Shown in pieces: positions 49,056 to 59,167 of a stretch of 64,000 nucleotides of DNA. Position 1 is the first letter of the stretch. Each line of letters starts with the position of its first letter. The DNA is taken from positions 30,020,692 through 30,084,691 of the forward strand of contig CM051458.1 of assembly GCA_028274465.1 (NCBI GenBank), written 5' to 3'. The DNA is from Plantago ovata (lineage: Eukaryota > Streptophyta > Magnoliopsida > Lamiales > Plantaginaceae). Both the position numbers and the translations under genes were made by a program. Under the pieces are notes generated by a model, which was not told the origin of the DNA, searched no databases, and saw only the letters and a program-made list of their open reading frames with translations.

Positions 49056-49622
49056 CTCGGTTTCCAGGAGAAATAATATAGAACGAAAATAATAAATCAA
49101 CTATTGAAATATTATTTCTAAATACACAGTCAACATATCTAAACAATAAGGTCCTTTAGCTGTTTAGCTCCCACTATTTTCACATATGCTTGCCCCCACA
49201 ACAAACATACGGGTAATGTCCAACAAGTTACCGTAGTGGCCAAGATCCAAATCCATATTATGCCATACTCCAACGGGGGCTGGTCGCATAGCATAATATG
49301 ACCGGTAGGACTAGTAAGATTATCCAATTGCGTCACGCAACTCTTGGTTGTTAAATCTAATTTAACCCGATGCCCTACATATTGTACCTATCGAGGTCGC
49401 TAGATACAATATGCAGTAAGTCATAACCATAGGCTTACTCTAATCTGACGATTACTGTGAGTCTGTAAGACGAGGTCGCCAATACAAGAAAACGCAATGA
49501 AAGTTCAGAATTAAAGCACCCTATGGAAAGCATCTCAGAAATACATACATATAGATATTCCTGTACTTATATTGGTTGGGGCTTGTAGCTTGAGGGTTGT
49601 TATCAGTCATCTACAAACAAAT

Positions 49623-49775
49623 AAGGGCGCCGCCTACCCATCATGCATGAACGGTCTACACGTAATGGATGCCGCCTATCCATTCTAGTTCTAAACGCGG
49701 TCAAGCACATAATGGGTGCCGCCTACCCATACATAAATACGCGGTCCGACATATAAGAGGGCGCCGCCTACCCTC
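49623..49775 (-). ncRNA. Four leader stem-loops with AGGCGGC loop (Angela-type element)
   Basis: On the minus strand, four hairpins share the 7-nt loop AGGCGGC: 49775-49757 GAGGGT-AGGCGGC-GCCCTC, 49730-49712 ATGGGT-AGGCGGC-ACCCAT, 49683-49665 ATGGAT-AGGCGGC-ATCCAT, 49641-49623 ATGGGT-AGGCGGC-GCCCTT (one mismatch). Spacing is 42-47 nt, and GACCGC-type motifs (able to pair with GCGG in the loop) stand between them. The set ends 568 nt upstream of the gag ATG. The related element at 52781-57778 has the same array. Confidence 0.75.
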
Positions 49776-50269
49776 GCATGCATAGCGGTCGAACGGAATG
49801 TAAAAACATGGTATTTAAACATGCATTGTCAAACAATAGCATATTGAGCATATGAAACAAGTAGTAGCCTATGTGGATGACAAATGACTTCATAATTTCA
49901 TTATGAAAATTATAATCCCATACTTATAATCTCTATGAAATAATTGAAAATTTGGACTAGATTGAATATTCGAAAATTCTATTGACCAAGTAGCAATTTT
50001 CGAAAACCCGAAGGACTTAATTGTAATTTAAAAAACCTTGGAGGTATTAAATCTAAAATTCAAAAGTAGAAGGACTAATTTGCAATAAACAATAAATTGA
50101 TAAATTACAAATAAGCCCTTTAACTTTATACTAATTAAATTTAACGCCCCTAGTTTAAAACAATTACAATTAAATCATATTTATATTCCAAATATAAAAT
50201 TCAATCCTCAAAACTTTCAAAATTCAATTTTGGGTCCAACCCGAAAATATATATAAATTTTTATTTTTT

Positions 50270-50405
50270 TTTTGAAAACGTGGGACGGGACCTTGTCCCG
50301 CCCCCCCGGTGCCCGCGGCACGTGGGTACCGGGCGCCGCGGGTGCAGGCGCCGGGCGCCCGCGTCCGCAGGTCGCCCGCGGCATGGGCGCCTGCGGCCGC
50401 ATGTT
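50270..50405 (-). other. GC-rich leader block
   Basis: A sharply GC-rich stretch within AT-rich DNA, containing repeated GCGCC/GGCGC, CCGCGGCACG and GGGACGGGACCTTGTCCCG-type inverted repeats. It lies in the leader of the minus-strand element between the presumed PBS and gag. It ends about 18 bp before the start of the inverted LTR. A similar block follows the PBS at 52671-52780. Confidence 0.7.
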
Positions 50406-50423
50406 GATATGTTGAGGCATGAG

Positions 50424-52498
50424 TGATAGTGTATATGTCCTAGAGACAGTCCTTACTAAGGGCATAGTGCCCTTATAGAGGGCATATATGTACTATTACA
50501 CAGGTCAACGTAATATAATATATGTTTGTTGCTTTTACTATTGAGTATCGCTTTCATATTTATATTACACCAGGCATGCAGCATGTCATATCTCTAATAC
50601 TGTCTGTATTGATATTAAACATGTCCCCTCGGATAGATGACCGATCACACAGATAGTGGGATCTATGTGAGTTATCATCTATCCCAAACTCTCCCTAGTC
50701 GAGGTTCATCTCGGATGTAGGAGTCTGAATGAACCAGACGAGACTAGTATGCGTGGAGGTTATACTTGTTGGAGCAAGTGTGAGCCGATCCCACGGCCAC
50801 GGAATGGATTGTTGGACAATCGAGAAACGTTCCCATAACTGCGCATAGTTGTTCGAAGAAGGATTATCGAACAATGGAAGTACCCACCGGACACTCCCAT
50901 CGATGTATACTCTACACCGAAGTGTCTATGGGAACCGGTAAGTTGTCGAAGTGATGCCAGTCGTCCTTTGTACTTACAGGACTTTATCATCACATTTGTT
51001 GCCCCATATCCTTGGTGGACCCGTCGATGTCAGCTCTGAATAAGCAGTTGACCTAAGACACGATCCAGGATTATGGCTATATACAAATGGGGGGTGATAA
51101 GTGATTCTGTGAATGATTCATCTCTCAAGTGTAGCACAGGAGAGTACTGCTCATAGTCTGCATAGTTGCGTTGGTAAAGTCACTGGCCAGTGCAAATGAT
51201 ATATTATGATGGTCATAAGTATATCTTAACCAAGCAACTCCCTGAGACGCCCGTGGATGTATTATTGGGATAGACACTTCATCGATCCTAGATGCATTCG
51301 AGCAAGTCAGATGAAGGGACGTTACCATCGCCGCGTTGAGCGCAACAGACTTCGCAACGAAAGGGTTAGCTTTGAGAAACCTCTCAAACGTCCTCATGTA
51401 TTAATATTGCAAATGGAACCGTCTAGGAATTCCATGTTGCCTAGTCTAGGACTTGCTTAATACGATGAGGCCCTATGGGTCAAACTATGTGGTGATTCAA
51501 CCTATCAGAATATCCTTGAAGATGGAATCGCAATTAATTTGGAATTAATTGTGATTGATGGATTATAATTGATTTGGAATTAATTATAATATTTCGTGGC
51601 TCAATTAATGATTTGGAATTATTAATTGATAATTGTATTTTATGTAAATACAATTAAAGATTATATTTTGGAAATATAATAGAGGTTTGATTTGAAAGGA
51701 TATGTTAATTTAGAATTAACATATGCACTTGGGAAAAATTTACTTGGAGTTTGAATTGCCTTAGAACTATAAGTGGGTCCCAAAATTGGGACCCACCTAT
51801 CTCCCGTAGGACTGGGCGCGCGCGCGCGTTAGCTATATAGGGGAAGGAGTTCGACTCCTTCCTCTATTAGAAGTCCAAGGGATAAGTTAGATTTTCCTAA
51901 TTGAGTTTTAATTTGATTGGGAATGAATCTAGACTTGATATTGATTTCCTTGTGCGATAAGAATTAGATTCTTATTCCTTTACGAAGTCTAATTGCTTAT
52001 GCTTTAGGCTTCTATTGACTACTATATATAGTAGACTATTAGAGAGTTTTTGAGATACAGTTAAATAGACTTTCACAATCATTCTACCCAGTTTTCTTAG
52101 AGAAAATAAAAACTCTCCCCTCCTCTATAGCCACCCGCGCGCGCCACCGCTGCCGGAGGAATTGCCGCCCCATCTTCTTGGTCACACAAAGAATATCCTA
52201 GCATTCTTCCGATAGGCTGTTCATCCGTGGATACCAAGGTTGAGGTTCTAGGAGCTGGAAACTAACTCTTATTGTCTTGCAGATAATCAGAGTATTGCAG
52301 ATATCTTCGACTTCGGCGAAGGAGAAGATACACCGGATTATTACGAAGACTTGGAAGCTGCTTTGGAGTAAGGTTAGTCTTCTAATTGATGTGTTTATAT
52401 ATATACGACATATACATAATCAATTAACCTGTATGTTAAGAAAATTTTTGAAATTCCGCTGCGTACCCTAGGGGTAACTCTAACCGTATTTTCTTACA
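50424..52498 (+). mobile_element. Angela-type 5' LTR, inverted relative to the left neighbour
   Basis: A full 2075-bp LTR from TGATAGTGTATATG to TTTTCTTACA, followed directly by a Copia PBS, which makes it the 5' LTR of a plus-strand element. The preceding 5 bp are ATGAG, the reverse complement of the CTCAT that precedes the minus LTR at 42784. Its last 200 bp encode an acidic peptide (IADIFDFGEGEDTPDYYEDL) ending near a donor-like GTAAGG at 52368. Confidence 0.92.
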
Positions 52499-52499
52499 G

Positions 52500-52512
52500 T
52501 GGTATCAAAGCC
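52500..52512 (+). other. Primer binding site (initiator tRNA-Met) after the plus LTR
   Basis: TGGTATCAAAGCC directly after the LTR; one base differs (A for G) from the usual TGGTATCAGAGCC. It marks this LTR as a 5' LTR. Only about 270 bp of internal DNA follow before the next LTR begins at 52781, so gag-pol of this element is not in the window. Confidence 0.9.
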
Positions 52513-52668
52513 AGGTTAATTGATTAATTATATACGTATATGTATTATATGATTTTGTAGATATGTGGATGCAATTGATTCTATGATTAATTCGATTTTC
52601 AAAAGTTTTGTTTTTATATAAATTTAGAATTTATATTTAAAAAAATATATATATATATATATTTTATT

Positions 52669-52733
52669 ATGACCGGGCCGCCTGCGTGCCGCAGGCGCCC
52701 GGGGCGCCTGCGGCACGCAGGCGGCCCAGTCAT
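52669..52733 (+). other. Near-perfect 32-bp-arm palindrome in a Copia leader
   Basis: Arms 52669-52700 and 52702-52733 are reverse complements with a single mismatch and a 1-nt centre (G52701). The inner arms are built of GGCGCCTGCGGCACGCAGGC-type sequence. Further GC-rich inverted repeats follow to 52780 (GCGCCTGCGG, GTGCCCGCGGCAC). The palindrome follows an AT dinucleotide tract (about 52645-52660) and sits 170 nt after the PBS. Confidence 0.85.
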
Positions 52734-52780
52734 GGCGCCTGCGGCGCTGCAGGCGCCGTGCCCGCGGCACGGGCGCTAGG

Positions 52781-54751
52781 TGAAAGTATATATGTCCTAG
52801 AGACAACCTACGATAGGGATGATATGTACTTGATCACATTCAGTTATTGTTATTTATTTATGTTCATTTATTTATACATTATTAAATACAATTGGCATTA
52901 CATTTTTATGAATACATTATTTGGTTGTTTGAATTATTCGATAAAATGTTCCCAAGGACTTAAGGTAATCACCAAGTTAGTGGGAGCTTGTGTGTCAATA
53001 ATTAAGTCCTAAAATAAGCCACTAGCGTGAAGCTAGCATATGTGATAGATACGGGATATCAATGATGCGATTGAAGCTAGCATATGTTGCATTAGATCCT
53101 TCGAGGATTTAGTAGGTCTCACTGCTACGAATGAACTTGGTTATTCATGATGAACATATGGACACTTTGGAGAGTGTTGGCATACCCAACCGAGAAACCA
53201 TTTAGTAAAGCTATTTAAGTGTCTATGGTAGTATCGGTGTGTAGGGTGATGTTAGTAGTCCTTAGAATTGAGGCCAATACTACATCATATGTGGAATAAT
53301 GTACTTTGACCATGCGCAACGCTTGCACTCTTAAAGTAGGGTAGATACGGCATGCGTTGGGTACATTAGGAAACATATGGTGTGAGTGATTGGGCCAAGA
53401 TAGGATTCATTCCTCCGTAATAGATACAAGGAGAGAATACTCACTTCTCATATTTAGTGCGATCACAAAACCGGTGGCCACCGTATGTGAATATGTCAAA
53501 ATGGTGTTTGGACATAATTCATAGATCGACTAATAAGATTGAGAGACAATGAATGAAGTTATTAGAATACACACATAACCATATTCTAGACTCATTCGAG
53601 TATTCGTGAATGAAGGGACCGTATCATCAAAGTACCTTACGCTACAGGTGGTTTGTTTTCCTCACAAACGTTCCTTGCATATTAATATTGTCTGATAAAT
53701 TGTCTAGAAATTTATTATGACCTTAATTAGATTGTTGCTTAATATGCAAGGCCCTATGGGTCACACTTCAAGGTGGTGTTTCTACAAACGAGCTATGCAT
53801 ATAGGATTAAATATTCATTAGATTAATGTTGAATTACTATATATAAATATAATGGAATTATTATTAATTAGATTAATATTAATTCATTATATATATGGAA
53901 TATATTTTAGAAATATAATTAATTGAATTAAATTGGATTTAATTAATTAATTGAAGACTTGTGCATTTGGACGGAATTTAGAATTAATGGCCTAATGCAG
54001 AAAGGAAATGAATTGAAGAAGAAAGAATTGGGCTGGGCCGATTTGGCCCAGCATATGTGGGGTTGGGCCAAGCGGCCCAGCATCATGTTGACAGCCATGC
54101 TGTCAACGTGAATGTTCTTTTCTTTTTTTTTTTAATTTATTTTGCTTTTTCTTTTCTTCTTTCAATATTTGATTTAATTTCTCTTTTGATTGAGATAATT
54201 AAAAAGGCTTATCTGTTTGTTAGTCAGTTGATAACTTTTGAAGTCTTTTAGTCAGTAGATTTACTTGGTAAAAATCTTACGTGATTTTCTGAACTAACTA
54301 ACTGACTAAAATCAGAAAGAAAGAAAGTCAGTCTTCTATTCTATTCCAACAACACGTAAAAATATTCTTCTCTGATAGTCAGAAAGAATAATTTTGTTCT
54401 CAGTAGCTCAAAACAAAGAAGAACCTCCTAGTGTTCTTGTGGAAACATTGCCCGTGGATACCAAGGTCGAAGGAATTAATCAACCTGTTGATGAACCATC
54501 TTGGAGATTTTATTGACGAAGATTTCATCTCTGACGAAGAAGAAATCAACCAGCCGGACGAGGAGATTGCAAGGCTTTGTCTGGAGATTGAGGAACAGCT
54601 ACCCGGTCAATTTGCTTATCTACTGGAGGACACGTAAGTGATTTCTTTCAGTTTAATAAACAGTATAGTCATATCAGTTTTAGTGAGATTTAAAAAATTT
54701 TAAACTTCCGCTGCTTAGCCTTAGAGGCAAATTTTCTCACTTTTACTAACA
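52781..54751 (+). mobile_element. 5' LTR of the Angela-related element
   Basis: It runs from TGAAAGTATATATGTCC to TTTTACTAACA (1971 bp) and is followed by a PBS. It begins immediately after the GC-rich block ...GGGCGCTAGG of the previous element's leader. A poly-A/T and AT-rich middle, the block GTGGATACCAAGGTCGA near 54455 and an acidic ORF near its end are shared themes with the other Angela-type LTRs. Confidence 0.9.
54491..54637 (+). CDS. Small acidic ORF at the end of the LTR, possible spliced N-terminus of gag
   Basis: ATG at 54491 gives MNHLGDFIDEDFISDEEEIN, in total 48 residues rich in Asp and Glu, stop TAA at 54635-54637. A strong donor-like site GTAAGTG begins at 54634, overlapping the stop. 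Splicing to the acceptor-like TACTTCTCTAG ending at 56800 would remove the stop and join the frame directly to the gag ATG at 56811 through TCT-GAA-AAG. The LTRs at 50424, 42784, 21810 and 1 encode a comparable acidic stretch (DIFDFDEGEDTPDYYED) at the same place, but without an obvious ATG. The splicing is inference. Confidence 0.45.
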   Translation: MNHLGDFIDEDFISDEEEINQPDEEIARLCLEIEEQLPGQFAYLLEDT

Positions 54752-54752
54752 A

Positions 54753-54765
54753 TGGTATCAGAGCC
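54753..54765 (+). other. Primer binding site (initiator tRNA-Met)
   Basis: TGGTATCAGAGCC, a perfect match to the usual Copia PBS, one base after the LTR end. Confidence 0.95.
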
Positions 54766-56078
54766 AGATTGAATCATGACTATATTGTTTATGTATTTTT
54801 TCAATTATTGTTGCTGTGAATTATTATATACATATGTTTAGTTAAAATTTTAGATTCTTTAATTGGATTTAAAGAGAAGAAAGAAAGATGGGTTTAAGTT
54901 TTTTTATTTCCAGATCTTATAATTGGATTTTAAGAAAAGGAAAATTTAAAAAAAAAAAAAAAATTTTTTTTTGGGGAAGATGAACAGTACCCCCGCGGCA
55001 CTATTCATCCGCCATGGATGGAGATGGGAAAAGCTTGGAGCTCCTCTCGATTTTCATCAAAACCTAGGGATTTTATATATGGTTTTCTCCATTTTTCGTC
55101 CTCTTTCACCTCATGCCATCAAAATTGAATTTAGAGATTCGTAGATAAGGTTTTGGATTAGGGTTCATGGAATTTGAAAACTCCATTAATGGGTTTCTTC
55201 AAGCTTCCCATCCTTGAGTCCAAACCAAATCAAAATTGGGTATAACAGACTCGTACAAACACGGAGAACACGAAACAAGCAAGAATCGGGTCGAACGGAA
55301 TCGACTGGGTCGGTTCCGATCAACCCGATCGGTTTAAAAAAAAAAAAAAATTTGATTTTCTTTTTTCTGGGAAAATTAGATGCTTGCGAATTCGGTTTAG
55401 AACATGATTTGGACCTTCAATTCGAAGTTGAGATGAAGTTTAAAGGTTTTGAAAGGTTTTCTTATTTACAGGGACTCAATTGAAGAGTTTCAGAGGTCTG
55501 TGGGTGGCCAATAGGCAAGATGAATAATTTCAGGGACTTGTTCTCCAATTTGACACTCGCTGTCTTATTGGGGCTCAAGCCCTTGAACTTCTGTGCTTTG
55601 CGGATTTGCCCCAAAATATTGAAAACTTTCAATTTGACCCCAGAAACTTAATTTCAGCTTTCTGTGAATTGTAAAGAGGTCCCTAGAGTTTTAGAAACTT
55701 ATGATTTAATTTATAAATAGTTTATAAGTAACATTTAAACCCTTCTAATGCTTTTGGAAAGTGATTAAAATGTTTAGAGACATAAATATAAGTTCATAGT
55801 ATTTAATAACACGTTTATTAGTTTATAAATGGTTTGTGAACTACATTTCAATAATAATATATTACTTTAGAAGATTATATTATTATTAAAACTTGTTTTA
55901 AATATTTTGAAAATTCTTAGAGAACTTATAAATGAGATTTTAACTTACATATGATGATAATAATCCACAGCAACTACTTATATGCTCCAACTTGGTTGTA
56001 TCACATGTATTGAATGTCTACATGAGCAATTTAGTATTTAAATATTGTATTTAAATATCGTTAGTCCGCTTTTATTGT

Positions 56079-56232
56079 ATGGGTAGGCGGCACCCATTAG
56101 TTTCCGGACCGCATCTGTCATATGCATGGGTAGGCGGCACCCATTACTTGCTAGTCCGCAATTGATATGTATGAGTAGGCGGCTCATTACTTGTTGGACC
56201 GCATTGCATGAGCCTTGGGTAGGCGGCACCCA
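56079..56232 (+). ncRNA. Four leader stem-loops with AGGCGGC loop (Angela-related element)
   Basis: Hairpins at 56079-56097 and 56126-56144 (both ATGGGT-AGGCGGC-ACCCAT), 56171-56187 (ATGAG-TAGGCGG-CTCAT) and 56216-56232 (TGGGT-AGGCGGC-ACCCA). The period is 45-47 nt. Motifs GTCCGC, GGACCGCAT, GTCCGCA and GGACCGCAT precede the four hairpins in turn, the CCGC part being complementary to GCGG in the loop. The set ends 579 nt upstream of the gag ATG, matching the other element. Confidence 0.78.
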
Positions 56233-56810
56233 TTATGTGATGCATGTTAGGGATCTTGGTCAAGCGATTAAATACCCCATTTAAATGTTCCCCAATTAAT
56301 TTAAGTCTCGATTAAATCGCATGATGTCACCCATCATAATTGAAGGTTAAATGGACTTACTAATCTCGTGGGTAATATGCACCATAGTGCTTACTCCGTT
56401 TGCCGTAAGAAAGTTGCCTTCATAGGGCCATTGTTGGTGCCGTATGATGGTTATGACTTAGTTGAATTATGTCGAGTCGCCATAGCGTCAGACATATTTT
56501 GAGGACATCGATCAAAATGGTTTTGATCAACCAAGAGTTGTATTGTACAATTGGTTTGGAGACCTACCTGTTTGGTTATTATAGTGATCAGCCATAGTTG
56601 GGGCTATAATAGTGCAAGCATGGATCTTGGCTCACTACAACTATTATAAAATAATGGTTCGTACTCTCTAAAGGGGTCAGGAGTATGTGAAAATAGTGAG
56701 AACTGAATAAAGCTAAAGTCCTAGTTTATTTAGTCGCTGATTGTGATCATAGAAGTTATTTTAGAGTATTAATTTCAGTTTTATTTATTTACTTCTCTAG
56801 GTCTGAAAAG

Positions 56811-57778
56811 ATGGCCAATTTATCCATAAGAATGATCTTGGAGAAATGCACTCTTACTGGTCCAAACTTTATGGATTGGATCCGTAACATTCGTTTGGTG
56901 CTTAGGCAAGAGAAAATTGAGTACGTCTTGGACGAACCAATCCCCACTCCTCCTACTGTTGCTGCTGAGCTTGCTAAGTTTGACAAAGTTGCTCACCAGA
57001 AGCACAAAGATGCTGCTGCTAATGCACAGTGTGTTATGCTAGCTGCAATGACTATGGAGCTGCAAAGGCAACATGAAAACATGATGCCATATGAAATGCT
57101 CGTGCACCTCAAAAGCCTCTTTGGAACTGTTTCTAAGAGTGTTGAGTTTGATCTTCTTAGAGAAATCTTCAAAATGAGGATGTCTGAAGGAGGAAATGTA
57201 TCTGAACACGTGCTCAAGATGATTGGACTCATTGAGAAACTGACAACTGCAATCAAATTTGAGAACCGTGTTTCAGTCATCATCATCCTTCAATCATTGC
57301 CGGATTCATATTCCACATTCATCATGAATTACAATATGAATGCCAAAGATGCTACACTTCCTGAAGTCCACAATATGCTTAAGACCTATGAACATGCTCA
57401 ACCTAAGAGGAAGTCTGTTATGTTGGTTGGATCATCTGTGAAGTCTCACCCTAAGGGCTATGGCTCAAAGGGTAAGACTAAGCAAACCAAGAATTCAAAG
57501 ATTGGACCTAAGGCTAAGGTTTTTAAGCGTAAGGCTGGAAATCAGAAGAAGGTGGTGAACATGAAGAAAGATACTTGTCTTTACTGCAAGCAGAAAGGAC
57601 ACTGGAAGAGAGACTGCCCAAAGGCAATTGCTGATGGAGTTGTGACCACGCATGGTGCATCTGGCTCCCATCAAGGTATGTTTGTCATTGAGATAAATAT
57701 GTCTACACAAAACTCGAATTGTTGGGTATTAGATACTGCTTGTGGCTCACACATTTGTAACAATTTGCAGGGGCTCAT
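56811..57778 (+). CDS. Angela-related gag and start of protease, cut by an insertion
   Basis: MANLSIRMILEKCTLTGPNF starts the frame, which matches the gag at 49055 over its whole length ([44 protein letters not shown]). The zinc knuckle [14 protein letters not shown] lies at about residues 258-271, and the protease active site [13 protein letters not shown] near residues 308-320 has DTA in place of DTG/DSG. About 323 codons are from the element; the remaining codons to 57848 come from the inserted LTR. The start codon follows an acceptor-like site. Truncated, so no functional polyprotein. Confidence 0.9.
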
Positions 57779-59167
57779 TGATGATGTCGTTTTTCACCAA
57801 TTAAATTTGTTTAAAAAGCCAAAGAACACTTATCACTACACAAACTAGAGTGCAATGGCAAGTTGTCCCCGAGTGTCGTTCTCTCGGGACCTAACGTGGC
57901 TTTGTTTGTGGTTTTTGCTAGTTATTTCAGACAACGAGTTCAAGTGTTTATAGAATTGCTTTCTTAGAACAAAGCAACGAGAAATCAGATTGTTGTAATC
58001 AAGTTTGGAAAACGGTTGGTGGTAGAAATCAAATACACATGCATGGGTTACGAATATGCTCACAAGTTCAGTGCGTAAAACCTTCGATCAAGTCTGCTAA
58101 GCAACTCGTCTAGGTAACTTTCAAGACACACTTCATAAAAGACCACTATCAATACTTTAGAGGTGCTTGTCACTAACACCATTTATCTGGCATGCTACAA
58201 ATCTCTAACATACAATCCTATAACTTTCATTGACCAAGAGTTTGTCACTATACTCAATTTGAATATATTTTATAGGCAACTAAGAATCATATGAAGGAAT
58301 TTGCAGCAAGATTGAATCACAATATCATGTAAGCATAAACATAACCCATAGCATGCATATTCTACATTCTACCACCAACACAAAGGATTTAGCTACTCAT
58401 ATTCATCAACATAGACATCAAATCATATGAATTGTAAATAGAATACATCAAATCAAACTACTAGACAAGAGATAATGATACAATGTTACCACTAAGCTGT
58501 CACTAATCGGTGGGTATTGATGAAAACCTCTCCGTAGATGAAACAATGGATGCAATCCTATTCCAAAACCTTTAATCCAATCTAAAATACAATGTAATCT
58601 GAGATTTCTCTGAGTTTTGGGGCTTAGGATCTCTCCAAAAACGAAGCTAGTGTTCAAAAGTCTCCAAAAAAATAACTGAAGATCAGATCTAAGAAGGAAA
58701 ATCCGAAAACGTAACCGCTGCCAAGCGGACCGCTTGGAGAGGCCAAGCAGAGCGCTTGGGCCCTCCAGGCGCTTCGCTTGGCTGCTGTGCCAAAGCTCCT
58801 GGAAAATGAAGCGGAGCGCTTCACTATTCCAGGCGCTTAGCTTGGCTCCTGGGCAGATTTTTGTCTTCCAACTCAATCTTTTTGCCCTCGTACGGCCCTC
58901 GGGTGCCTTGGACTCATCCTTCTCAATGCTTATTGATGCTCAAACACTCACGAACAAGCCGTGGAGATCAAGGAACTTCAACGGGGCCATTTTCTATCAA
59001 AAAAGCTCGTTTTTAGCTCCAAAAATGCCATTTCGTTCCTAAGTGCCTGAAAATGCAGAAAACAATAAACGTGACACTATTCTACAAAACTAACCAAAAA
59101 ACAAGGCTAAAAGATAGCAAAAGAAGGTAAAAAAGACAAGATGAACGCGTCAAAAATACGTTCATCA
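57779..59167 (-). mobile_element. 3' LTR of the Athila-like element
   Basis: Plus-strand limits are TGATGATGTCG and ACGTTCATCA (1389 bp). CTCCCCAAACC, the complement of a polypurine tract, follows. The first ~765 bp align with the right LTR with few differences (for example TGATGATG versus TGATAATG). Between about 58720 and 58850 it carries short palindromes such as CCAAGCGGACCGCTTGG. Confidence 0.9.

Larger units (their letters stand above)
42784..50423 (-). mobile_element. Angela-type Ty1/Copia element, nearly complete internal region, 5' LTR replaced by an inverted LTR
   Basis: Minus-strand order: leader (50423-49056) with GC-rich block and four stem-loops, gag-protease-integrase-RT-RNase H (49055-44836), polypurine tract (44822-44834), 3' LTR (44821-42784). 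The expected 5' LTR and PBS are absent; at 50424 an LTR of the same family begins in the opposite orientation. RT motifs [19 protein letters not shown] and [18 protein letters not shown] and the ~2-kb LTR fit the Angela/BARE1 group. Two breaks in the reading frame (about 46350 and 45843-45841) inactivate it. Confidence 0.85.
54634..56800 (+). other. Leader of the Angela-related element, possible intron containing PBS and stem-loops
   Basis: The region between a GTAAGTG donor-like site in the LTR and the TTTACTTCTCTAG acceptor-like site 10 nt before the gag ATG. It holds the PBS, an A/T-rich stretch, a short GC-rich segment (near 54990-55020), several hundred bp of low-complexity DNA and the stem-loop array. 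The open frame at 55214-55483 has no recognised relative. Blocks GGTTATGACTTA and AACCAAGAGTTG near 56450 and 56540 also occur, in the same order, in the leader of the element at 42784-50423. Confidence 0.4.
52781..57778 (+). mobile_element. Angela-related Copia element, plus strand, interrupted by an Athila-like element
   Basis: 5' LTR (52781-54751), PBS, leader with four stem-loops, and gag running into protease, where a Gypsy element is inserted at 57779 after the bases CTCAT. Gag is clearly related to the one at 46344-49055, but the LTR is different apart from its first ~25 bp (TATATGTCCTAGAGACA) and the block CCGTGGATACCAAGGT. The rest of pol and the 3' LTR would lie beyond the Athila-like element, outside the window. 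The visible part has no frameshift. Confidence 0.85.

Noticed and set aside
49623..49775. Regularly spaced hairpins taken at first for a CRISPR array
   Set aside because: Units are in a retrotransposon leader of a plant genome, repeats are 19 nt with varying stems, spacers are similar to each other, and there are no cas genes.
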